Origin: Dipteris shenzhenensis
Taxonomy: Eukaryota > Polypodiophyta > Polypodiopsida > Gleicheniales
Direction: 5' to 3' (one strand)
DNA: 64,000 nucleotides
NCBI GenBank assembly: GCA_047967505.1
Contig: CM106539.1
Below the pieces are notes generated by a model. It saw only the letters and a list, made by a program, of their open reading frames with translations. It made no database searches and was not told where the DNA came from. Numbering within the stretch: the stretch's first letter is position 1; every line of letters starts with the position of its first letter. Positions 55,682-64,000 of the stretch are shown piece after piece. Position numbers and translations under genes: made by a program.

Positions 55682-56646
55682 CTATATCCCACTTGGTGAT
55701 CTAATCACCTCAATGCCCAAGAAATAACGCAGCTCTCCCAAATCCTTCATCCCAAACTTCTGTTTCAATAGCATTTTCACATGAAGGATATCTTCATCAC
55801 TATCACCTGTGCTGATCAAATCATTAACATAAATGACAAGCAGCATAATACCTTTCTCTATTTTTCTCACATAAAGTGAGAAATTTGCCTTGGAAATCTG
55901 AAAGCCAATAGTGACAAGATACTGTCCTATCTTGTGAGACCATGCTCTAGGTGCTTGCTTCAAGCCATACAAGGCTTTCTTCAACCTACAAACAAACTCA
56001 GGATGAACAGCATGAACATAACCTGGTGGCTGCTCCATAAAGACCTCTTCTTGCAAATCACCATGCAAGAAGGCATTCTTTACATCCATCTGATGTAAAG
56101 ACCATCCCTATGATGCAGCCATAGCAATGATTGCTCTTACAGTTGCCATCCTTGCAACTGGATTGAATGTTTCTTCATAATCAATGCCATATGTTTGTGC
56201 ATACCCCTTGACAACTAATCTTGCCTTGTATCTGTTCACAGAACCATCTGCATTGTGCTTCACCTTATAAACCCACTTACAGCCAATTGCATTCTTGTCT
56301 TTAGGCAAAGGCACCAATTCCCATGTAGCATTTGCTTCCAAGGCATCCATTTCTTCATCCATGGCTTTCTCCCATTTTTCTTTTCCCATGGCTTGCTCAA
56401 AAGAAGTGGGTTCTGGTTCCTGTATCACTTTGACCATATAGGCATAGTGAGTGGCTGTAAATCCATCATATTTCAGCCTATCCACAAGATACCTAGCTCT
56501 TGTAGACCTGTGCAAAGTAGGCTCACTTCCAGGTGCTCTCAAAACATCCCTGGTCTTCCTTACTCCAGGTGTAACAATAGAAGGAATACCCAACTCATCA
56601 TCAATGCTCTGTTCTGAACCACTGGATTCACCATCCACATAAGAGT
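55682..56646 (-). pseudogene. Copia-D reverse transcriptase
   Basis: From the Copia-C junction inward it reads as an acidic linker ([14 protein letters not shown]) and then [35 protein letters not shown], then TAG at 56,105-56,107. In the same frame come MDVKNAFLHGDLQEEVFM and LYGLKQAPRAW. The catalytic box reads VIYVNDLIS, with the first aspartate changed to asparagine (G-to-A on the coding strand). The segment ends at a TAG at 55,682-55,684, and the same frame continues beyond. Confidence 0.88.
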
Positions 56647-56817
56647 TGAGAGTGCTCTCAACGGAAGCAAGAATGGAAGAGGGAGAGAGAGAAACAGAGA
56701 GCCACACTAGTTTTGGTGGGTGCAGAACACCCTAATCTTCTTTTTTCATTCATTTATATATTTGTTTGAGTATTGTACATAACCGGGGTAAAGGCACAGT
56801 GACCTTTAACCCCCACA
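56647..56817 (-). repeat. 3' LTR of Copia-C
   Basis: 171 bp, TGTGGGGGTT...CTCTCA on the minus strand. The polypurine tract ACCTCCCACTT (plus-strand view) is at 56,818-56,828. Confidence 0.93.
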
Positions 56818-56870
56818 ACCTCCCACTTAAAGGACAATGTGCCTTTAAGGAAGAACAACCAGTGAGCATA

Positions 56871-57331
56871 CTATCCAATGCCCATCAATACATGACAATA
56901 CTCAAACTGCTGACTAGGTAGACTCTTCGTCAGCATATTTGCAGGGTTATCTGTATGAACCTTGACAAGCTCTATGCGCTTGTCCTCAAGTACCTCCCTG
57001 ATGAAATGGTACCTAACCTCAATGTGTTTGGTCTTTGCATGAAAGACCGGATTGTGTGCTAGCTGAATAGCACTCATGGAATCACTATGCAATGTCGATA
57101 CACCTGTATGAATCCCCAAATCTCCCACTAGCCGATCAAGCCATATAGCCTCCTTGCAACCCTCTGTGCTGCAACATACTCAGCCTCTGTGGTAGACAAA
57201 GCAACGCACTTCTGTGCGTGAGACATCCATGACACTGCACCACTTGCAAAGGTGAACAAATAACCAGAAGTGGATCTCCTACTATCCACATGCCCTGCAT
57301 AGTCTGAATCTATGTACACAAGTACAAGCAT
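56871..57331 (-). pseudogene. Copia-C RNase H
   Basis: 57,128-57,331 reads YIDSDYAGHVDSRRSTSGYL, then ALSTTEAEYVAA. A one-base deletion relative to Copia-B near 57,170 shifts the frame. 56,871-57,128 continues with HSDSMSAIQLAHNPVFHAKT and the C-terminal QQFEYCHVLMGIG to the family's natural stop. A 3-bp deletion removes one residue in VHTDNPAN. Confidence 0.88.
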
Positions 57332-57346
57332 GTCTCCTCTACCAAA

Positions 57347-58600
57347 TCAGATGCACATCTCCTTGGTACCCTTCATGTACCTCATGATGCACTTAACTAC
57401 CTCCCAATGCCTCTTTCCTGGATTAGCCATATACCGGCTAACAACTCCCATTGCAAATGCAATGTTTGGTCTAGTAGCTATCATAGCATACATAAGACTC
57501 CCAACTACTGATGCATAAGGAACCGTGGCCATCATGGCCCTTTCCTCATCTGATTTGGGACTATCTATATGACTCAGTTTCACATATGGAGGGAATGAAG
57601 TACTCACTGCCTTCCCCCCCTCCATATTGAAACGTTGCAATACTTTTGTAACATACACTTTTTGTGAAAGCCAAAGAAGTTTCCTACTCCGATCACGTGT
57701 GATGCGCATACCAAGAATATGACTTGCAAGTCCCAAATCCTTCATATCAAAGGCCTTATGCAACTTGGCCTTTAATGCATCTAGCTCATAAGTATTCTTG
57801 CTAGCCAATAGCATATCATCCACATATAGTACCAAGATTATCAGGCTATTATCCTTAGCCCTTTTAGTGTAGAGGCAGTGATCAATTTCACTCAATCTAA
57901 AACCATGGGAACGAACGAAAGCATCAAACTTCTGATACCATTCTCTAGGTGCTTGCTCAAGACCATAGAGACTCTTCTTCAGCTTTCAAACTAAATGCTC
58001 TTTGCCCTTTTCTTCAAAGCCTTCCGACTGCACCATGTAAATTTCCTCATGCAAATCCCCATGCAAGAAAACTGTCTTGACATCCATCTGCATAAGCTCC
58101 ATATCCTCTGATGCCACTAGTCCAAGCATGCATCTAAGTGTGGTCATCTTCACAATCGGAGAGAATATCTCATCAAAATCCACACCCTTCTCTTGCTTGA
58201 ACCATTTAGCGACCAAACGAGCCTTGTACCTAGGCACATCATCACCTGTGACCTTCATTTTGTAGACCCATTTACATGGCAATGCTTTCTTTCCATGTGG
58301 CAAAGAAACCAAGTCCCAAGTCTTATTCTTCATAAGTGAACTCATCTCTGATTGCATAGCATACTCCCACTTGCATTGATCCTCACGCATCATAGTCTCT
58401 CTGTAGCAAGAAGGCTCCCCGCAATCAGTAAGCATCACATAGTCTACCCCTGGAACAAACCTATCAGGTAGTCTAGACACTTTAGATGATCTTCTCAAGG
58501 GCAATTCAGCTTGCTGTCCCACTTGCATATCAGCCACATTTGGCTCATCATTTCCACTAATAGATGATCCATCATCTACCCTTGATTGTATACCTGTGGG
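57347..58600 (-). pseudogene. Copia-C reverse transcriptase
   Basis: This is in the same frame as the integrase C-terminus upstream: WVYKMKVTGDD, YKARLVAKWFKQ and LMQMDVKTVFLHGDL. A TGA at 57,986-57,988 stands where Copia-B has TGC. The frame then continues through LYGL.QAPREWY to the intact LYVDDMLLAS box. It stops at a TGA after KGTKEMCI (about 57,347), again where Copia-B has TGC. Confidence 0.88.
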
Positions 58601-59543
58601 AGTACTTGGTGGTACCATTTCTTGCACATTTGGTGCATGGACAACTTGCTGTCTATCAACATATGCAGGTGGATTCACATCCTGGAAAGTGATTCTCCTC
58701 ATTTCAACATCCCTCATGGGTGCCTTATGCATCTTCTTCTCATTGAAGACTACATCATGGCTGCGTATGATCTTCTTTGCTTCTGGATCCCAGAGACGAT
58801 AGCCCATCTCTCCACTTTCACCATAACCCAAAAAGATGCATTTCCTAGACTTAGGATCTAGCTTCTTTCGAAGCTCTTTCGGCACATGTACATATGCCTC
58901 ACACCCAAATATACGCAAATGAGAGTAAGAGGGCTTCTTGCCACTCCATGCCTCTTCAAGAATACCACCATCCAAACTCTTACTAGGTGATCTATTGATC
59001 ACATGCACTGCAATCTTCATTGCCTCAACCCAAAAACCACCAGAAAGACTTGCATTGGAAAGCATGCATTGCAACCTTTCTTGAATGGTACGATTCATCT
59101 TTTCTACAACTGGATTTTGTTCTGGAGTATGAGGGGATGTGAGCTCCCATGTGTATCACAGAAATGCTGAAAGTCATGAGAGAGATACTCTCCACCATTG
59201 TCAGTGTGTAGGCATTTAAGCGTTCTACCTGACTGATTCTCAACCAAGGCTAGCCATTTCTGAAATACCTGGAACACATCACTCTTCCGAGCTATAGCAT
59301 AAGCCCACACTTTCCTAGTTGCATCATCAATGAATGTCACATATAGTATTCAGCCCCGCCTAATGACCGTGTAGGCATGGGACCACATACGTCTGAATGC
59401 ACGAAATCAAGCTTTTCAAACTCTTTCTTTCCCCTTCTTTTATGGGTTGATTTAGTCTGCTTCCCATAGAGACAGTGCTCACAAAATTCAAAATCAGAGA
59501 AACTCAAATGAGGTACATAAGCCAAATGGCATAAGAGTTTCAT
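58601..59543 (-). pseudogene. Copia-C integrase
   Basis: Three pieces lie in different frames. 59,337-59,543 has CEHCLYGKQTKSTHK and [15 protein letters not shown] 2-bp insertion near 59,340 leads into 59,104-59,340 ([33 protein letters not shown]). A 10-bp deletion near 59,150 then leads into the piece ending the core (MNRTIQERLQCML, HLRIFGCEAYVHV). All three match Copia-B, which is how the indels are located. Confidence 0.88.
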
Positions 59544-59549
59544 TCCATT

Positions 59550-60023
59550 CTAGCTCATGTACCCCAACCTGCAATGCCACAAAGAAGTGCTTGGCTGCTC
59601 AGTTATTGCAATAACATGATCAAATACCCCTGATACATGTAAGGGATACAAAGTCCCACACTTGGCACCCCTGGCCAAAAGCATAGAGTCCTTCTGAATT
59701 TTCCAACTCTGAAAGCCAAAAGTGGTGTGAAAACTAGCATCATCTAGCTGACCCACTGAAATAAGACTCTTGGTCAACTTAGGCACATGTCTCCCATGTT
59801 TCAAAATAAATGTAGACCCATTTGCAAAAGAAAACTTTATGTCACCTACTCCCACTTTGTCACATGCATAGTCATTTCCAAGATGCACACAACCTGTCTT
59901 TCCACTGTCATAAGTGGAGAACCATTCCCTATGGGGAGTAACATGGAATGAAGCACCAGAATCCAAAATCCATATAAACCAAAGTTCATGAGCTCTTAGG
60001 ACAACCCATAAAGCATAGGACAT
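59550..60023 (-). pseudogene. Copia-C protease and pre-integrase start
   Basis: The protease site WILDSGASFHV is intact here, unlike in Copia-B. GAG-pre-integrase (LWHCRLGYMS) ends at TAG 59,550-59,552 where Copia-B has CAG. About 70 bp just before the protease site (near 59,970-60,040) is absent from Copia-B. Confidence 0.85.
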
Positions 60024-60209
60024 TTTGAAAGAGTCACGGAATATGCATCATCTGAAGTGGTAAGCAACTCTGTAGATAAACTAGACATGAAGAGAACGTC
60101 ATTGTCACTATCATGTGTGACTACATTGATCTCCTTGATCTTCACTTTTCCTTTGTCCTCCCTTGGACTCTCTTCCTTTTGATTTGCACCCCAATTTGCA
60201 TTCTTTTTC

Positions 60210-60983
60210 TTATCCTATTGCTCTCTTTTTCAGCTTGTAGCAATCCTTTTTCATATGGCCCTTCTTGCCACAGTGGTAACACTCAATGTTCCGTGCCTTG
60301 GATTTGCTACGAGACTTCCCTCTTTCTTGGGACTTCCCCTTGAACTGTGATCTGCCCCTTTGCACATTTAAGGCTGCATCCTGCTTGTTGCCATCCATAG
60401 ACTTCCGTCTAATCTCCTCGGCCAACAAGCTACCCACAACATCATCAAATTTCAGTATTCCACTAGGTGCAGAGTTACTGATAGCTGTACGGAAGGTATC
60501 CCATGAGGATGGCAATGAACATAAGAGAAATATTGCCTTAGTCTCCGCATCAAAATTCATCTTCTGAGCTTGAAGCTAGCTGAAAATAATATTGAATTCA
60601 TTCAAGTGAGAAGCAATGGGGACCCCTTTCTTCATCTGCAGCTCAAACAACCTCTTCATGAGGTAAACTTTATTAGAGGCAGTTTTCTTCTCATAAGTGG
60701 CACACAGTTTCTTCCACAAATCTTCCGTAGTCTGCTCATTTACTACTGTGAAATAAACTGACTCTGTAAGATGAAGTCTAATAGTAGACTTTGCTAATGC
60801 ATCCAACTCATTCCAATCATCCTCATACATATTTGCAGGCTTAGCTTCAATCCCTACCAAGGGTTTAATCTGCTTCTTTTGAATAAGCACATCCCTTATC
60901 TGTTCTTTCCACAAAGAAAAGTTTGTCCCATCAAACTTTTTAATGTTGAAAAACTCCTTTTCAGACATGGAAGAGGATGCCAT
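60210..60983 (-). pseudogene. Copia-C gag
   Basis: The start is ATG 60,983 (MASSSMSEKEFFNIKKFDGTNF... region). TAG at 60,576-60,578 replaces a CAG seen in Copia-B (FSQLQAQ). The zinc knuckle CYHCGKKGHMKKDC is kept. An extra A in an A-run near 60,228 shifts the frame just after the knuckle. Confidence 0.88.
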
Positions 60984-62401
60984 GATGCAAATAAAGAAAA
61001 ATCCCAAATGCTAGTGCCTGTAAGAGAGAATCACACCAAATACCAGGTGCACCCAAATGTGTATGCCATAATAGAGTGGAATATCACCAAAACTCAAAGC
61101 TCAAAGCATCAAAATATGCATCTAACTTATGTGCATATACTGTGCATCCATATGAGCAAATCTGGCCCAAAAGAAAATGCCAACTGCAATGGCAATCCAA
61201 AATGCCAATAAGTGCCAAATGAGTCAAGCATAAACATCGTCCACTGGCATATGCATCAATAATATTTCATCCAAGAGAGCATAGCACTATCAGTGCATCA
61301 CTTGCAATGTGTCAAAGCTGTCCCTCAACATAAAATAGCATCCATGTGCAAAGCGTCCATAAAAATAGCATCCCACAAGGCAATTTGGGCCTATCAACGC
61401 ATCCAATAAGGACCGCAATGCATCCAAATGGCCTATAAATCATCCACTGCAACCCAATGCACACCATGAATGAGTGCACACTACTCAAACTGCAACCAGA
61501 GTGATCTGCATAAGGTATGCTCAAGAAATCATAGTCCCACAGTAATGACCGCTACTGAAAATAGAACCTGAGATGCCTCAAAACATGGGCACCATTGCAT
61601 AATCGAACTCAGCAAGAAAATTTGCAAATATCTCTCTTCTGCCGGAACTCCAAAATCCCAACCGATGAGTGAGAAATGGGAGTCAAGCATAAATCTAAGG
61701 TTTCAAAACCTTAGAATGAAAAATGCATAACAGAGAGACGAAATCGAATACACAGAGATCTATAACTCTAAAAATCCTCCACCGAATCGCATAAGAACTG
61801 ACAGGCAGGGGTTTTTGGGTGTCCGGAACGCAATGGGATAGAACTGTGGTCTCAATCATTGGGTCCAACACACGAACTGAAAAACGTTTTTGGAAACAGA
61901 GCTGTTTGTAAACTCCATCGGAGTGCGAATGATGAGCAACATAGAAGTTTTAGGACCTCTTGAGTCCACGGGAACTGACAGATCTGCAAATGGTTGCTCC
62001 AAACTTGAGTTCCAACACCCGGGCAGAAAAACGTAGAAACTGACACAGTGAGTCAGAAATCCAATGAAATGATCCCAAATTCAAGAATGAAGGTGTTTCC
62101 AAGCTCCTGAAGTGAAGTGGACACCAAAAGCAAGCAATAGTTGCCTCTACAAGTCAATACGGAGTCTCTGTCATCGAACGGAACAGGGAAAAGCTCAAAA
62201 AACGACTTTTTCTTTGAAAACACTTAACAGGCTCTCAAAACCACTTCGCAAAACCAAAGTGACTTTTCCAAAGGTTCCTCCAAGTCTCTACATACTTGGA
62301 TGCAAGTAAAGTCACCCACAAAGCTTCCCATAGAGCTTCTCCTTCTTCCCATAGAGCTGCTGAGCTTCAAACATTCACGCACGCTCAGCTAGATCACCCG
62401 A
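60984..62401 (-). other. Copia-C leader
   Basis: Non-coding leader of about 1.4 kb, homologous to the Copia-B leader. It has the uninterrupted hAT target site near 61,643-61,655. Confidence 0.65.
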
Positions 62402-62413
62402 GCTCTGATACCA
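62402..62413 (-). other. Primer binding site of Copia-C
   Basis: The minus strand reads TGGTATCAGAGC, 2 nt from the 5' LTR, as in Copia-B. Confidence 0.9.
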
Positions 62414-62415
62414 GT

Positions 62416-62586
62416 TGAGAGTGCTCTCAACATAAGCAAAAACGGAAGAGGGAGAGAGAGAAACAGAGAGCCACACTAGTTTTGGTGGGTGCAAAACACC
62501 CTAATCTTCTTTTTTCATTCATTTATATATGTGTTTGAGTATTGTACATGAACGAGGTAAAGGCACAGTGACCTTTAACCCCCATA
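62416..62586 (-). repeat. 5' LTR of Copia-C
   Basis: 171 bp. The terminal TG has mutated to TA. The boundary is fixed by the AGAGT duplication at 62,587-62,591. Confidence 0.93.
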
Positions 62587-64000
62587 AGAGTGACCTGCAT
62601 TCACATCAAACATGGGCTGATCTACCTTCTCTTTTCCTTTACGTGATACCTGCATACCACTATCTACATTGCTTTGAGGAGATTCTCCTGATCTCAATCT
62701 GCCTGTCCATGGCGAAGTATGTGAACCACTGCTAGAGGACACTATAGGTCCACTAATGTTTTGTGATTGCTGCTGTGAATTCTGTGCAGCATTACCATTT
62801 TGTGCATCTATATCATCAATCACATTTACTGGTTTATACCAGCTGCTCATCTCATAAAAAACAACATCTCTGCTCACTGTAAACTTACGAGTAGAAGGGT
62901 TATAGCATCTATACCCTTTTTGCTGCAGAGAATAACCAATAAAGATGCACTTCTCAGCTTTTGGATCCAACTTGGACCTCAACTCATCTGGCACATGAAC
63001 ATAGGCAATGCAACCAAAAATTTTCAAATGAGAAATATCTAGTTTCCTACCAGTATACATCTCCTCTGGCATCATGCCATGTATTCCTACAGTGGGAGTC
63101 CTGTTCATTATGTAAACTGCTGTAGCAACTGCTTCAGCCCAATAATAATATGGTAGGTCTTTTTCATTTAGCCGAGATACCTCTCCAATATGCCTATTTT
63201 TCCTTTCTGCAAGTCCATTTTGCTGTGGGGTATGACTGCATGAATATTGTTGCTTTATGCCATGCTCCTGCAAGAACCTTGCAAACTCATTTGAGAGGTA
63301 CTCTCCCCCTCCATCTGACCTTAGGCATTTTATTTGCAGGCTTGTTTCTTTTTCAACCATAGCTTTGAAAGCTTTGAAATATCCAAACACTTCACTTTTC
63401 TTTTTCATAAAATACACCCAAACTTTTCTGCTGTAGCCATCAATAAAAGTGACAAAATAATGACAGCCTCTAATAGATGCAGCTTAAGAAGTCCACACAT
63501 CAGAGTGGATTAATTCGAATGGCTTCTTACTCTCTTGAACATGTCTAGGAAATGGTTTCCTTGCCTGTTTTCCAAATTGACAGGCTTCACATACTTTATG
63601 CATTTCTGCAACCTTGAATTTAGGCAATCCTGCAACAATATTTTGGGCCTGCATTGATTTAAGTCACTGTACATTAACATGACCAATGCGTTTATGCCAG
63701 ATATCAATATCTGCAACTACACCGGTCCCATGTGCAAACATTGCTGCACTCAATTCAGGCATGTCTGCATCCAATGTAAACATCCTGCCCTTCTTCTTTC
63801 CTTTTGCTATCAAGCAACCGTTATTTTTCATATCCTCAACAAAGCATCCATGAGGATTAAATCTGACTTGCAAGCCCTGCTCAACCATTTGACCAACAGA
63901 AACCAGGTTCTTGGTGATATTCGGGACATGAAATACATCAGACAGGTATTTCTTTTTCCCATCCTTCATAGACAAAGGAATTTTACCAATTTGCATAATA
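62587..64000 (-). pseudogene. Copia-D protease-proximal, pre-integrase and integrase region
   Basis: From the right edge inward: VFHVPNITKNLVSVGQM and WHKRIGHVNVQ, then TGA at 63,664-63,666. The same frame goes on with CEACQFGKQA and an HSDVW motif, then TAA at 63,483-63,485. After that 62,587-63,417 is open with VYFMKKKSEVFGYFKAFKAM, LRSDGGGEYLSNEF, PQQNGLAERKNRHIGE and HLKIFGCIAYVHVP. All three catalytic acidic residues are present. The reading is cut by Copia-C after NAGHS. Confidence 0.9.

Larger units (their letters stand above)
56647..62586 (-). mobile_element. Copia-C: decayed Ty1/copia element nested in Copia-D
   Basis: Two 171-bp LTRs (62,416-62,586 as 5' and 56,647-56,817 as 3') differ at about ten positions. 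They are flanked by a perfect AGAGT duplication (56,642-56,646 and 62,587-62,591). The 5' LTR's terminal TG has become TA. The primer site, leader, gag, protease, integrase, RT and RNase H are all recognisable and close to Copia-B. Frameshifts and stops are more numerous than in Copia-B, consistent with its more diverged LTRs. Confidence 0.95.
54530..64000 (-). mobile_element. Copia-D: older Ty1/copia element interrupted by Copia-C
   Basis: Minus-strand copia pol enters from the right edge (pre-integrase and integrase, 64,000-62,587). It is interrupted by Copia-C, then continues with RT and RNase H (56,646-54,913), a polypurine tract (54,887-54,899) and a 3' LTR ending at 54,886. Subtracting 5,945 bp (Copia-C plus one AGAGT) places both halves in one frame. 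Its gag and 5' LTR lie beyond the window. Several stops, one frameshift and a changed RT catalytic box show it is dead. Confidence 0.88.

Overview
This window is gene-poor, transposon-dense nuclear DNA from a land plant. The evidence is Ty1/copia elements with initiator-Met-tRNA primer sites (TGGTATCAGAGC), a Ty3/gypsy chromovirus with a chromodomain, L1-type LINE relics with plant-type ORF1, and a captured fragment resembling a plant sterol carrier protein 2. No intact host gene, tRNA or rRNA was recognised. The nesting suggests a large, repeat-rich genome, but the species cannot be named from this sequence.

Layout. 1-5,894: decayed Ty3/gypsy chromovirus, minus strand, with its presumed 3' LTR at the left edge. 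6,086-6,295: a second gag relic. 6.3-13.2 kb: non-coding DNA with CA repeats. 13,164-19,646: Copia-1, a complete, very young but defective Ty1/copia element (258-bp LTRs differing at one base, TSD TATTC). Its 2.6-kb leader carries an antisense SCP2-like fragment and a TGCCACATCA minisatellite. 20,958-22,846: Copia-A (minus), a deleted member of the family that also includes Copia-B and Copia-C, carrying a hAT-like MITE with an 8-bp TSD. 22.8-26.7 kb: non-coding DNA with local tandem duplications. About 26,720-38,235: an array of roughly eight ~0.7-kb units made of long inverted repeats, short perfect palindromes and TATG/TACA microsatellites. Copia-B (30,248-36,135, TSD TAAAC) is inserted in one unit.

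38.2-41.3 kb: diverged hairpins and non-coding DNA. 41.3-42.2 kb: LINE relic (+), split by a gag-only LTR element (TR-GAG type, 42,246-44,857). 48.1-51.2 kb: LINE ORF1 and ORF2 relics (minus), the latter split by a MITE. 53.4-53.7 kb: gypsy-type protease relic. About 54,530 to beyond 64,000: Copia-D (minus), split by Copia-C (56,647-62,586, TSD AGAGT). Removing Copia-C and one TSD copy returns Copia-D to a single frame.

Nothing here works as a cellular pathway. What can be read is a layered insertion history. Copia-1 (1/258 LTR differences) and Copia-B (1/180) are the youngest. The gag-only element (about 4 substitutions plus a 13-bp indel) is intermediate, and Copia-C (about 10/171) is older. 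Copia-D, the chromovirus and the LINEs are older still. The most unusual signals are the inverted-repeat array, whose palindromes keep self-complementarity while changing sequence, and the host-gene capture inside Copia-1.
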